Source: Mixophyes australis (lineage: Eukaryota; Chordata; Amphibia; Anura; Limnodynastidae). From it: a DNA stretch of 64,000 nucleotides. Location: NCBI GenBank assembly GCA_036250195.1, contig JAVHZZ010000069.1, positions 480,001 through 544,000 of the forward strand, written 5' to 3'. The notes under the pieces were generated by a model, which saw only the letters and a program-made list of their open reading frames with translations, was not told the origin of the DNA and searched no databases. This document shows, piece after piece, positions 52,478 through 63,990 of this stretch (positions are counted from its first letter, which is position 1; each line of letters starts with the position of its first letter). Both the position numbers and the translations under genes were made by a program.

Positions 52478-52781
52478 GAGCCTGATTCATTAAGTCACGC
52501 AAAGCCAAAAAATGAAGTAAATTTGCTCTTGGACAAACTGTGTTACAATGCATGGGATGAAAATTAGTTTATTAATACTGGCTGCATTTTCATGTAGCAG
52601 ACAAATGCTTGATAGCTTTATTTTTACACTGAAATGTAAAGTTAATCTATGACATTTCCTACCCCAACTATAAATCTGGCCCCAAATTTTAAATTTACCT
52701 CCCTCACCAATAAAACTTGGTTTTGCCAAATGTGCAAATTCACTCCTTTTTTGGGTTTGCTTACCTTAATGAATCAGACCC
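52478..52781. mobile_element. Harbinger-like MITE
   Basis: Ends GAGCCTGATTCATTAAG and CTTAATGAATCAGACCC with a related interior (AATACTGGCTGCATTTTCATG). Neighbour of the copy at 52072; both share the same unique left half, then differ in the right half. Confidence 0.65.
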
Positions 52782-54330
52782 TATATCTGAGAGCTACACT
52801 TACTGTTTTTGGGGTACCATTATTTTGCTGGCAGTGGCAGACTTGTTCTCCCTTTGGCCAAAATGTATGTTGCAAGAGCCTAAACTCTCTGATTATTGAT
52901 ATCCGCAAATTCACTTTGCTTAATATTTTGTTAAGAAGTGCAGACTTTTGAAATTACTTTTTAATAAAATAACATGACCACTTGAGCCATCCTGTTGTGC
53001 CAATTTAGTTAATAAATATTGAAAGATTGCAAATTTGTACATCAAAACTATGATTGCAGAATTGAATATATTTTTTAAAATGATAATTATTTTTAATCTA
53101 TTCATGGGGTAGTATTCCCTTTTTAATGGATGAGGCTTGCTTCCCATGAGTAAATATGCTAATGTTGTTTATTTTCAGTAAGTGAGTCATCTAATTAGTG
53201 AGGCTCCATTATAAAACAGTTTGTAGCTGAATACCTAGATGAGCTGGTATCTTGGTTCATTAATTGATAGGAAAAGCAGATCTACTCAGCCACAAAAAGT
53301 CACAGTTTATTTTGAATATAAATAAGGAAATAACATATTTATTTATAATGATATGTTTAAAACATGAGGCACAGTTAAAGTAGCAGAATCACCGTTAAAC
53401 ACTAGTTGAAAAAAATTTAGTATTATAAAATGTTTGACTTTTAGCATTATTATTTTATATTATTATTGTGTTTCACCTTTCAACTCCAGTTTTCCTCTAA
53501 TGTGAATGATAGTTTTAAAAATTTAATTTGTTACGCAAATTCTACATAGTAGACTTTAAATTCAACCCCTCTGGATAAAGTGCTCATTGGATTAACGGCT
53601 AAGATCACTTTTGTAAAAAATAAATATAAAAAAAATAAATAAATAAAAACAAAATATAAAAAATTAAAACCAATGGGTAATTTTTATTAAATAAAAACTT
53701 ACATGTGATGAATACTTGACTAGATACACTCTCTAACAGAATATATCCAACAGCTGATCAGTTTACTGTTTGAAAAATAGTTTCCATAGTTTGCTATGGA
53801 TATAAAAAATGAAGCAATTGGTATATGCAACTCAATCTACAATTCTATTTGCAAAACTATTGTCTCTGGTGAGTTATTACTATTTCCCTCTAGTGGATTT
53901 TATTTTTCCATTATAAAATTACTGGACAAAGTTATCTTGATATTTTGTTTTCTAATCCTTTACAATGTACTGTGATGCGGTTGCAGATGTTCCATTTGGT
54001 GTCATGCGGTCTAACTAAATGACATGGCATGAGAGCAAATTACGTTATTATTTTAATTATTAAATCTAAGATAACATTTTCTATAGTTAATAACCTGCCT
54101 ATATAAACATGTCTGTAAAGAGAGATCTGGTGAGCTGTAATCTTGTTTTGTTATTTATGTTTTCTCCTATGGTTATGTAATTTATGTCTGTGATCTGGCT
54201 TTATCATATATTTTTGAGTATTCAAAACTGCTTTCAATCTATCTGCAGAACTGTCATTTTGCTGTTATTTGTTCCACCTCTTTTATCTACTGTAGAGCTA
54301 GTCTGTGACATCCAAATTAGCCAATAAGTG
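52782..54330. other. AT-rich intergenic sequence
   Basis: About 1.5 kb, with A-rich simple sequence near 53615-53660. I see no gene or repeat that I can name. Confidence 0.45.
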
Positions 54331-54950
54331 TAAGGCTAGGTACACACTATAAGAAACTACCAACAATTTGATAGTTTTACCAACTTTCTCCACGACAGAA
54401 AAAAAATAATAATCCCTGATCAGCGTGACGATTCATGTGTACACTAGAACAATTTACCTTTAGATCTGTGTGTGTCTCATAAATGTGACAGGATCCCTGG
54501 CTGAAGCAACATGCCGGCAGCACCAGCACTCCGCTGTCTCCATTGTGTCTCTATAATAAATCGCCTCCTGTCAAGAACTTTGAAGTCATTTACTCTCAGG
54601 GGTGAAGGGCCTGCACTGAAGTCCTGGCTTTCTGCAGTTTGTCACACTGTCAAGCAACTTTCTAGTTCCATTGTGTTTGCTGCAGCAGTGAAGGACAAGA
54701 GAGAGGGGCAGCTGGAGGAACTGCATGCATCTGAACGGAGTGACAGGTAGCTGTGACAGCTGATCGGTAGGTGATTGGAACAATATTATTAAACATGCCG
54801 ACCAACTAAATCAAACGACGATCGGTACGTGGGACGACTGTCGTTCAGCATGTAAGCATACACACTGAAACGATATCTGGCCAAACAGTCGTTTATCGGG
54901 TGACTGGCCTGATAGTTGGCTGAAAAAACACCAGTATGTACCCAGCTTAA
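54331..54950. mobile_element. DNA-transposon MITE (TAGGTACACACTA ends)
   Basis: Left end TAAGGCTAGGTACACACTA and right end AGTATGTACCCAGCTTAA are inverted copies. Inner palindromic stretches rich in ACGAT/ATCGT (54810-54920) suggest a Kolobok- or Harbinger-like MITE. A related right end (TAGTGTGTACCCAGCTTAAG) occurs at 58768-58787. No coding region. Confidence 0.55.
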
Positions 54951-55211
54951 GAAACTGTAATTATCAACTATTGATTTTACAATGTGAGTGATTTTTATTT
55001 GAATTGCACTTTGAGCAACTCTAGATTTAATGCTGGTTTATTGATTTCATGCTTTAATCGGCAACAACTCTTTTTTTTCAGTTATTGTACAAAAGTACAG
55101 TGTTTTCTCTATTTACATCAATGATACAACCTTTTTTAATCATGTCTATTTATATCTGGACTATTTTGCATATCAACATATGGGGGTCTATTATTAACAA
55201 GTCCCCGAAAT

Positions 55212-55320
<109 letters not shown>

Positions 55321-55339
55321 TTAACCTGTGCATGATACT

Positions 55340-55717
55340 CATGCACTCTAGTCAAATCAAGCTTTTTAAGGTGTTAAAAAGGTCCTTGTCATGCATTTGG
55401 GCCTAGCCCAGGCCTCTTCAGGGGAAGAGCGTTGCTTCCCGATGCAAGCGCCCTTTTTTAACGTGGTTTTGTCCACATGTCACCACCTCATAATTTTTCT
55501 CCATCACCTCATCCTTCATCTTCATCGCCACATCCTTCATCAAGCTACTTAAGGTGTTAAAAAGTCCCCACTGTCACCCCCGGCAACCACCAACCACTCC
55601 CAACTGTCACTTCTGCTTCAAGAAATATATAGGTCAGTGTATAACTCTGCCCAGCAGCTGGCGCTGCAGCTTGTTTTTTTTTTTCCCACACACACCCCTA
55701 GGCATTTATATAGTAGA
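55340..55717 (-). mobile_element. Possible non-autonomous Helitron
   Basis: On the minus strand a TCTACTATATAAATGCC start (55701-55717) resembles a Helitron 5' end, followed by a GATGAAGGATGTGGCGATG repeat-like stretch and GTGGACAAAACCACG hairpin. Two direct copies of AAGGTGTTAAAAAG (55368 and 55550) occur. The 3' end was not found. Confidence 0.35.
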
Positions 55718-55878
55718 TACACTGAAGCACACACTGAAGCAACATTTGCGGGGCATGTAACAATATACCAAATACATTAGCATAAAGGGGCAGAGCTTTC
55801 ATTATAGTTAACACCTAAAACCGCATAAAAAGAAAAGGTAACACTGTCTCATCATTCATTCCTATTTTTTAACCTACA

Positions 55879-56094
55879 ATGGATACAGTAGAAGAAAAAA
55901 AAGCAGCTGTACTTGTCCTGCTTGCTGTGACAAGAAGACTGCAGGTACGGAACCAAAGAGAAATAAGGAGAAAGAATAGATCTTGTTGGAGCAAAGATTG
56001 GTTCAAGAGGAGGGACACATTCTCTCATATACCTCTGCTACAGGAGATAGGGGACAACAATCCTGAAGATTCCAAATTGCGGTGGTGCCATTGA
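55879..56094 (+). pseudogene. Harbinger-type transposase N-terminal fragment
   Basis: 71 codons starting MDTVEEKKAAVLVLLAVTRR, then RRKNRSCWSKDWFKRRDTFS and LLQEIGDNNPEDSKL, which resembles the N terminus of HARBI1-like nucleases (basic region, WVxxWxxRR, LLxEL, xEDFKNxLRM). The last residues are out of frame and the catalytic DDE region is absent; a G-rich tract and minisatellite follow. A TATA-like ATAAAAAG lies near 55826. Confidence 0.5.
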
Positions 56095-56374
56095 TGGCAA
56101 ACATTTTATATTTTTTTTTCATTCATTTTTTTTTTCGGGGTGGGGGAGGGGGGGGTGGTTGCCGCGGGGGGTCGCCGCATGGGGGGGGGGGGGGGTCGCC
56201 GCAGGGGGTGGAGGGCTCGACGATCAAAAGCATTTGTGGTCAGTGGTTAGCAACACACAGCCAATCGCCAGGCTGCCTGTTGTTCTGCAGCAGACAGGAA
56301 GCAGGACATCTTCACTTCCTATCTGCTGATCTGAGGAGAGGAGCGACGCTGGCACAACTACAGGTAAGTGAAGG

Positions 56375-57185
56375 GGGGGAAACTGCCCTGAATATCTATA
56401 GGGAGGGAGGGGAACTGCCCTGCATATCTATAGGGAGGGAGGGGAACTGCCCTGCATATCTATAGGGAGGGGGGGGAACTGCCATGCATATCTATAGGGA
56501 GGGGGGGGGAACTGCCCTGCATATCTATAGGGAGGGGGGAACTGCCCTGCATATCTATTGGGATGGGGGGGGGGAACTGCCCTGCATATCTATAGGGAGG
56601 GGGGGGAACTGCCCTGCATATCTATAGGGAGGGGGGGGAACTGTCCTGCATATCTATAGAGAGGGGGGGGAACTGCCCTGCATATCTATAGGGAGGGGGG
56701 GAACTGCCCTGCATATCTATAGGGAGGGGGGGAACTGCCCTGCATATCTATAGGGAGGGGGGGAACTGCCCTGCATATCTATAGGGAGGGGGGGGGGGAA
56801 ACTGCCCTGCATATCTATAGGGAGGGGGGAACTGCCCTGCATATCTATAGGGAGGGGGGGAACTGCCCTGCATATCTATAGGGAGGGGGGGGAACTGCCC
56901 TGCATATTTATAGGGAGGGGGAGAACTGCCCTGCATATCTATAGGGAGGGGGAACTGCCCTGCATATCTATAGGGAGGGGGGGGGGGAACTACCCTGCAT
57001 ATCTATAGGGAGGGGGGGGGAACTACCCTGCATATCTATAGGGAGGGGGGGGGACTACCCTGCATATCTATAGGGAGGGAGAGGGGGGACTGTCATGCAT
57101 ATGTATAGGGAGGGAGAGGGGGACTGTCATACAAATCTATAGGGTGGGAGGGGGGGGCTGCCATGAAAATCTATAGGGAGGGAGA
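56375..57185. repeat. 31-bp minisatellite, about 26 units
   Basis: Units of GAACTGCCCTGCATATCTAT followed by AGGGAGGGGGG, length varying with the G run (about 28-35 bp). Units near the right end (57060-57185) are degenerate. The repeat gives PYRYAGQFPP-type artefact frames on the minus strand. Confidence 0.96.
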
Positions 57186-57673
57186 GAGGTTGATATGTAT
57201 GAAGGAGGGCAGAGGAGGGGGGCTGATATATGTGACTGGGGGAGTTTTGATGTGACGGGGGGGATAGCTACAGAGTGGAGGTAAGGAAAATAGCTGCAAG
57301 GGGGATGGATGCAGGGTGGGAGGTAAAGAAAATGGCTGCAGCAGGGGTTAAGGAAAATGGCTGTGGGGGGGGGTTGTGGTTAAGGAAAATGGCTGCAGGG
57401 GGTATTTAAAAAATAGAGCAGCTTTGGGGGGCAGAATCTCATGATTGTGTGGTGGTCACATGGGTGGTCTCAGCAATCGCTAGAATACTAAATATTAGTG
57501 AGATGGGGCTGGAAGAGGTTTGTATTTGATTGACAACAAATATTCCGATATTGCTTATATATGCCTGTCCAATGGGGTACTTTTAGCTGGCCATAATGGA
57601 GTGTTTTGTTTTAACTAAAGGGCCTAATCATTCAGGGTTTGCATTATAATACATTTTTGCATTTTCAAAACAG
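57186..57673. other. G-rich spacer between minisatellite and exon-like segments
   Basis: Short GGAAAATGGCTGCAGG repeats (about 57280-57400) then ordinary sequence. No gene recognised apart from the acceptor at 57671-57673. Confidence 0.4.
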
Positions 57674-58137
57674 GACGCCAACTTTCCAGAAGCCAGCGAG
57701 AGGATAACAAAGTTGCAAGAGAGAAGAGCAAGAACAGGTAAGAGACAATGGCACAATCTGTCTAAATTTGAATGCTGGAGAATACACCTGAACATTCATA
57801 TTCAGGAGTGTTCCTATACACCTATATATTCGGAGGAGGGGGGGGGGGGGGGGGGGCGCTGCGGCCGTATTAGCCTAGGGCGGCCAGAACCCTTAATCAG
57901 GCCCTGGTGCAAGGTGAGCAAATTTCTGGTGTTGGATTAAGACTTTTATTAACTTTATTACAGATATAGAAGTTTAATGGTAAACATTTTTTATTTTCTT
58001 GTTTCCTAGATATGATCGTCATACCCGACGAAAGTTCTGAGGGAGAAAAAAACGTTCTAAAGCTCCAAGATTATTTTAAAGAAATTAAAGGTAATATAAC
58101 CAACATCAAGAAAAAAATTAATGTATATGCTGTTTGA
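57674..58137 (+). CDS. Possible terminal two exons of a small spliced gene
   Basis: Segment 57674-57737 (64 bp) is bounded by CAG and GTAAGAG; segment 58010 onward follows TTCCTAG. Joining them gives one frame: DANFPEASERITKLQERR, ART, then DMIVIPDESSEGEKNVLKLQ and DYFKEIKGN, ending at TGA 58135-58137. Two AATAAA signals follow (58206, 58233). I do not recognise the product. It may be the 3' end of a transposon-encoded accessory protein whose first exon is the 55879 frame, or a host exon pair. An internal donor at 58091 (GTAATA) is an alternative end. Confidence 0.35.
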
Positions 58138-58259
58138 AACTGTTCTGCCACAAATCAGCAGCACCTTTAAAGTGTAATGCTATTTTTTCACTTGTCATAA
58201 TCTACAATAAAATTTGTTATACCTTTTCCTGCAATAAAACTGTTGCATTAACACTGTGT

Positions 58260-59438
58260 GGTTTATTCTGGGTATTTTACAAATATTAGTTAAGAAAGGT
58301 TAATATGACTTTATAAGTTTAATAGTTTATAAAGGTATAAGTTTATAAAGGGTAAATATGAATAGGTTCCCAATATAGATGCAAAGGGTAATAACACACG
58401 TGCTTTGCACAAGTGTAATGTTCTGCAACCAGACAGGTGCAATACACATGTATACAAAACACAAGTCAATGATGTGCGGATACCGCACCATGTGGGACTG
58501 GTACATACATCACAAATTTACATATACACGCCCCCCAGGTCGAGGAAGTATTGGAGGATTGTCATGGATCGGTCAGAAATTTCTACACACTACACAACGT
58601 AAAAGAGATTGGAACGAAAATATTGAACTGTACAACCAAGCAAATGAGGCGACAATCGTCCATTAGGGCAGACTTTTGACCATCCTTTCACTACACACAC
58701 TTACCCTACTTTTGAATGAGCGGTCGTATATCGGCTGGTTGAGCCGATTATTGGACAAAAACCCTGTAGTGTGTACCCAGCTTAAGTCTGTGACGTTTCA
58801 TCACATTATTTACTTGTCTTTTATGGCCATGCCTTCCCTAAACCTAGTACAGTGGACTATGTCCTTCAACTCAGCTCAGACAATGATTGTTTACTAACTT
58901 AAGGTAATGTTGGTTTTACAACAGAAAGATAGTATTTGTGTATTCTTAAGTATTTGCTGTAATGTTTGCTGTTAAGCAATATATGGATGTAATTGCTAAG
59001 TATTTTAATTGTCATATTAATTATTAAATATTTTTCTTATACATAGTTTGTGAGTGTATCATTCTTTCTTTGTGCTTATATTTCATGATTGTAATCTTGC
59101 AATCTGATATAAATGGCGTAGCTGGCAGGATTACTTTTGTAAAATGTGCACAGAGAGGGAATGTTAAATAAATGTGTATTGTTTTTGTCTGAATAAGGGT
59201 GATTTGTAGCATTGTTATGAACTGTGTTGCTATCATTATTGCACTTATAAAGTAACTCTTTAACTGTGCTGTTAAAAAACAGATTTATGCTGAAATGTAT
59301 TGATTTTGTTTTTTGTGACTTTGTTCTTTAACTATTGAAGTATTGTGCATAGTTAAAGAATATCTATGTTTTTTAATTGATTTTGTTCTTTAACTATTAA
59401 AGTGTTGTACATAGTTAAAGAATATGTATGTCTAGAAA
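58260..59438. other. Intergenic sequence with MITE end
   Basis: Contains the MITE-like end TAGTGTGTACCCAGCTTAAG at 58768-58787 and a duplicated TTCTTTAACTATTGAAGT segment (59323-59360 and 59385-59420). No gene recognised. Confidence 0.4.
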
Positions 59439-60056
59439 ATGTTTGAAAAATGGGTTGTTAGGGGGCAAGGAGGAGCTTGTCAGACCACTGCCTACTTGGA
59501 TCAGAGCCCTTGGTCCAGTACTGCGCAAGAGTTGTTGAAGTATCAAACCCCAATACTATTATCTAATGTCCTTAAGCAAGTACAGGACTTAGATTTGAGC
59601 ATGTATAACCGCATGGAGCAGAAGGCCGCAGCATCAGTGGTGTGGGTGTTTCTGGAGGCGCTTCATGAGGTTACACAGCAACAGGAAGCAGTTGAAACTG
59701 AGCTGTGGGCAGTGCAGGATCAACTAGTTATGTTAAAAGCACGTTTAAGATCAGCAGAGTGTAGATAAGAAAAAGTAAAGCAATCATATACAAACATGCA
59801 CAAAAAGCAAATAGAGAGAAAGGAATTACAAACGGCACAGGTTAGAACAGTTATGCATCAACAATGGTGGGATGCTGAGGTCATATATAACCTGTATACA
59901 GAAGGTTCAGAAGTAGAGATGGACCTAGATGAGAATGAACCACCTATCGTTTCCCCAGTAGCATGTACAATGATTAACAGACCTGCTAGTGCGAAAGTAG
60001 AAGAGATAGCACAGACTAGCAGGGGAGAAGGTTTGCATGTTATTATCAGACTGTGA
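59439..60056 (+). pseudogene. Unrecognised ORF with one stop, coiled coil
   Basis: Two frames (109 and 86 codons) in the same phase are separated by one TAA at 59766. Together they encode about 200 residues: an N-terminal part with LLSNVLKQVQDLDLSMYNRM, a probable coiled coil (EVTQQQEAVETELWAVQDQL), a basic segment and an acidic, proline-containing tail (EVEMDLDENEPPIVSPVA). It might be the start of a retroviral-type gag, but I see no decisive motif. Confidence 0.3.
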
Positions 60057-60094
60057 TGCCAATTCAAAGAGCACTAGACATGCACAATCACTGT

Positions 60095-60256
60095 CACACC
60101 AAATGATGATCATCATCATCATCATCTATTTATAAAGCGCCAACATATTCCGTAGCGCTTTACAATTGGGGACAAACACAGTAAACTAATAAACAAATTG
60201 GGTAAAACAGACAAAGAGGTGAGAAGGCCCTGCTCGCAAGCTTACAATCTATGGGA
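60095..60256 (-). mobile_element. L2-type tail / SINE fragment
   Basis: (ATC)n followed by TATAAAGCGCCAACATATTC and GCTTTACAATTGGGG, the antisense of a common vertebrate L2-like 3' end. 5' truncated. Confidence 0.65.
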
Positions 60257-60594
60257 ATCTTGCAATACCTTGGCCAACTGTTCTGCCCATGCTTCCATCA
60301 ATCTGGCAACCCACGCCAATGAAAACAACAGTTTGAAAGAGGTGCCTGCCACTACATAGATTGCTTTTAAATGAACCTCTACATTGTGGTCAGAGGCATC
60401 CTGCAGGGCTACTGTTCCCGGGCACCGGAAGCATAGTATGATGAGCCAAGCGAGCTACCGGAGTGTCAACTTTTGTGATCTGTTCCCAGCGGGCCAGATC
60501 CTTCTCCTCCAGAAAATTCAGTCAAGCAAGATATAGCTTGAAATAGACACAAGTATACAACTAATCTATGACAGTAAAAGTTGTAAGTTGTAAC
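60257..60594. other. Unassigned sequence
   Basis: Minus-strand fragments (for example QDASDHNVEVHLKAI in one frame) hint at an old retroelement structural protein, possibly DIRS-like, but stops interrupt it and I cannot support a call. Confidence 0.25.
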
Positions 60595-60766
60595 TAGAGA
60601 TGGGCGGGTCCGGTTCTCCGAGAACCGAACCCACCCGAACTTTGGGTATCCGAGTACCGAGCTGAGCAGCTCGGTACTCTCCCGCCCATTCCGAATCCAA
60701 ATCGAGGCCGAACGTCATTGTGACGTTGTCGGATCTCGGGACTCGGTTCTCGCGATACTTCAACTT

Positions 60767-60774
60767 TATAAATA
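60767..60774 (+). promoter_or_regulatory. TATA box of hAT copy B
   Basis: TATAAATA about 170 bp inside the terminal end and upstream of the repeat array; copy A has AATTATAAATA at the same place. It would start an RNA that carries the whole 100-bp array as leader. Confidence 0.5.
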
Positions 60775-60940
60775 CACGCCTCCACAGCAATCCATCGCCA
60801 TTTGACAGAGGGAGAGAGCAGGGTGTAGTCATAGGCTAATTAGAGCAGGGACAGAGAATACAATATTGTTCTTGCAATTGCTCTAACCAAAATCGCTAGT
60901 GCAGAGAGGAGGATAGAGGTTTATTATTTTTTCTTCATAT

Positions 60941-62059
60941 TTGGCACTCCCCAGCGCTTTTGGGGTGTCCCCCATAATTGTGCATTAATATTTCTGGCTG
61001 TCAAAAGTCATATCTGTCAGCAGTATCTACTAAATAATTTTTAGCACTCCTCAGTGTTTTTGGGGTGTCCTCCCTAATTGTGCATTAATATTTCTGGCTG
61101 TCAAAAGTCATATCTGTCAGCAGTATCTACTAAATAATTTTTAGCACTCCTCAGTGTTTTTGGGGTGTCCTCCCTAATTGTGCATTAATATTTCTGGCTG
61201 TCAAAAGTCATATCTGTCAGCAGTATCTACTAAATAATTTTTAGCACTCCTCAGTGTTTTTGGGGTGTCCTCCCTAATTGTGCATTAATATTTCTGGCTG
61301 TCAAAAGTCATATCTGTCAGCAGTATCTACTAAATAATTTTTAGCACTCCTCAGTGTTTTTGGGGTGTCCTCCCTAATTGTGCATTAATATTTCTGGCTG
61401 TCAAAAGTCATATCTGTCAGCAGTATCTACTAAATAATTTTTAGCACTCCTCAGTGTTTTTGGGGTGTCCTCCCTAATTGTGCATTAATATTTCTGGCTG
61501 TCAAAAGTCATATCTGTCAGCAGTATCTACTAAATAATTTTTAGCACTCCTCAGTGTTTTTGGGGTGTCCTCCCTAATTGTGCATTAATATTTCTGGCTG
61601 TCAAAAGTCATATCTGTCAGCAGTATCTACTAAATAATTTTTAGCACTCCTCAGTGTTTTTGGGGTGTCCTCCCTAATTGTGCATTAATATTTCTGGCTG
61701 TCAAAAGTCATATCTGTCAGCAGTATCTACTAAATAATTTTTAGCACTCCTCAGTGTTTTTGGGGTGTCCTCCCTAATTGTGCATTAATATTTCTGGCTG
61801 TCAAAAGTCATATCTGTCAGCAGTATCTACTAAATAATTTTTAGCACTCCTCAGTGTTTTTGGGGTGTCCTCCCTAATTGTGCATTAATATTTCTGGCTG
61901 TCAAAAGTCATATCTGTCAGCAGTATCTACTAAATAATTTTTAGCACTCCTCAGTGTTTTTGGGGTGTCCTCCCTAATTGTGCATTAATATTTCTGGCTG
62001 TCAAAAGTCATATCTGTCAGCAGAATCTACTAAATAATTTTTAGCACTCCCCAGTGGTT
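60941..62059 (+). repeat. 100-bp tandem array, 11 units plus a partial unit
   Basis: Exact period of 100 bp from 60941. The first unit differs (TTGGCACTCCCCAGCGC) and the last part has CAGAATCTAC; the nine inner units look identical to one another. Homologous to the more diverged array at 16085-17075. Confidence 0.97.
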
Positions 62060-62069
62060 TGCGCTCAGA

Positions 62070-62786
62070 ATGGATTCAAAGCAGTCCACATATGATCTGA
62101 ATGAGCAACCAGGTTCTGTCACCAGTCCTGATGTTAGTGTTCCCAGTACGTCATCTGGCCAAGGCGATGTCAAACAACAGAGTGTTTTCAAATTAGTGCA
62201 AAAAACAAAAAACAAAAAAAAATTTACTGTATTGAAGCGAAAAAGAAGTGTAACTGAGCAAAAGTTAAGTGACGATAAAAAAAAAATTGCAAGCATGCCA
62301 TTCTACACACGCAGTGGCAAAGAGAGAATGAGGCCTTCACCTTTGGCTATTAGTGGCAGATCCCAAAAAGTTACCCAGCCTACAATTGGTGCACAACTAC
62401 TGTTACGCGTCAAAGCCGAGCTGCAAGATAACAGTGAGGCATTACAGGAGAATATTTGCTCTGATTCACAAATGATAACAATCCCTGTGGAGAGTCCATG
62501 CAACAGTGGGATGTCTAATCGTGACCATTCTGTTAGTCTACCCATAAAGAAGGGCCCTTTCAGCAGTTCTGCTGATGTGTGCCTGAACAGCCCGAGTGTA
62601 GCCGGTGATACACCAAGTGAGGATGACACTTTGTCTTTAGAAGAGGATGTGGGGGAGATTTGGGTATCCGACGATGAGGATGCGGTTGATTGTGTAAGTC
62701 CTGCAGCAGTGTGGCACCAGTGGGAGCAGTTCTGGCATGTGAGGTTCTGGCACCAATATGCACTTTCCAAACACAAGCAGGGATGA
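62070..62786 (+). CDS. hAT copy B ORF, unknown 238-residue protein
   Basis: Begins MDSKQSTYDLNEQPGSVTS directly after the repeat array. The N-terminal half is basic (VLKRKRSVTEQK, TRSGKERMRP), the C-terminal half acidic (SEDDTLSLEEDVGEIWVSDD). No known domain is seen; no zinc-binding pattern. Just before the stop a shifted frame continues with similarity to another frame nearby (DDAGGRPQQFDIWAGLKDLSKK), so the original protein was probably longer. A broken homologue lies at 15394-16058. It may be the N-terminal part of the family's transposase or an accessory protein. Confidence 0.55.
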   Translation: MDSKQSTYDLNEQPGSVTSPDVSVPSTSSGQGDVKQQSVFKLVQKTKNKKKFTVLKRKRSVTEQKLSDDKKKIASMPFYTRSGKERMRPSPLAISGRSQKVTQPTIGAQLLLRVKAELQDNSEALQENICSDSQMITIPVESPCNSGMSNRDHSVSLPIKKGPFSSSADVCLNSPSVAGDTPSEDDTLSLEEDVGEIWVSDDEDAVDCVSPAAVWHQWEQFWHVRFWHQYALSKHKQG

Positions 62787-63267
62787 CGCAGGGGGCAGAC
62801 CACAACAGTTTGACATCTGGGCTGGTTTGAAGGATTTGTCAAAAAAATGTGTGACCTTGACCATAATTCCAATCAATCCTACTATTAACATGCAAAGGAT
62901 GGTGGAGGGCCTATCAGGGATTAAACTGTATTTTTCATAATTTTCACTAATAATGTTTGGGTGTAATATACACCCAAAGACGAGTGCTCAATTGCTAAGA
63001 GTCATTGATGGAGAGGAAGACAAGCAGGCTTGTCTGTAGAATTTGCAGGCAAATTGTGCTGCGTTATATAGGTAACACCCAAAGAGAAGAGCTCCATTGC
63101 TCCATTGCTAATTGTAATTGCTGAAATAGAAATAATAGGGCTGACAGTCTTGGTCTAAATCTGCAGTTACATTTTATTGTACCATAGCTCACTGCGAAAC
63201 TGGAGAGGTGGCAGGGTTTAGTGATAATCTTCCTCCAACAATACTAATTCATCCCAATATCCCAATA

Positions 63268-63990
63268 TCATAGAAGTCTGTGTAGTATGATGTAATTGCT
63301 GATAATGGCCTTCCAAAGGGAATGACTAGTTGATTTTAGGGCAGAGCTGTCACGGTTTTTGGGCAATTCTTTTACATCACAGCAAATATCAAAATGTTTA
63401 GCGGACTCATCTGCATCACCACTGGGTGTCTTGGGAAAGCAATTTCTTTTACTACAAGCAGTTGCCAGAGAAACTGAAGGAGAAGACGTCCCAACAAGAT
63501 GTTGATAAGTCTGGGATCCTTGCAAGGAAAATTAAGTATTTCATCTACAATTAAAATATAGTTAGCACATTTACTTTGTTTTATTGCACACTATAATTTT
63601 ATGTAGCACCTTTTCAAAATCTATTATTAAGGCAATCACTTGACTCAAGCTAACCGTGTCTGCACTTTCTTCACAGGTAACTACTTCGCTGGACTAAAGT
63701 ATATTCCCCTCAAATGCTAGTCTTCTTGCAGCTGCTGTATTCTCCTACATGCTGTTGCAGAAACCACAAATTGACCCTAAATGTTTATGGACACAAACAG
63801 CATCTCCTGCATGTCATTTTTCAAAAGTTCTGTAACACCAAGTTGATAGTGTGTGCAAAACAGGAAATGTGATGGAATTCAGCCCCACTGTAATGCTGGA
63901 CCAATATTGGGGTCGTAATCAGAAATGACATATCCTCAGGAGACTCCAAGCAGGATTAGCCATCTTTCAATGACATCCCTTAGTTTTTGG
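63268..63990 (-). pseudogene. hAT transposase relic
   Basis: Minus strand near 63830-63890 encodes SGAEFHHISCFAHTINLVLQ, the conserved C/AHTLNLV motif of hAT transposases; further fragments follow downstream (ESAKHFDICCDVKELPKNRD near 63335-63400, similar to the shifted frame at 62785). Stops and frameshifts interrupt it. Orientation is opposite to copy B. It runs to the window edge. Confidence 0.65.

Larger units (their letters stand above)
60595..62950 (+). mobile_element. hAT-type transposon copy B with 100-bp-repeat leader
   Basis: Starts TAGAGATGGGCGGG after GTTGTAAC and is collinear with the reverse complement of copy A: GC-rich terminal part with CGGTTCTCCGAGAACCG palindrome, TATA box, 100-bp repeats, then the MDSKQSTY ORF. 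The right end was not found; sequence shared with A (GTTTGGGTGTAATATACACCC) is still present at 62956, then order and content diverge. Confidence 0.8.

Noticed and set aside
53615..53660. Poly(A)-like tail marking a retroposon
   Set aside because: The A-rich tract (AAAATAAATAAATAAAAAC) has no recognisable LINE or SINE body upstream and no target duplication was found.
56748..56936. PYRYAGQFPP repeat protein on the minus strand
   Set aside because: Pure translation of the 31-bp minisatellite with frame changes caused by variable G runs.
60941..62059. CRISPR-like array
   Set aside because: Head-to-tail 100-bp units without unique spacers, within a eukaryotic transposon; it is a minisatellite.
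62303..62872. Minus-strand open frame of 189 codons
   Set aside because: Antisense to the MDSKQSTY ORF; the plus frame is conserved in copy A, this one is not.
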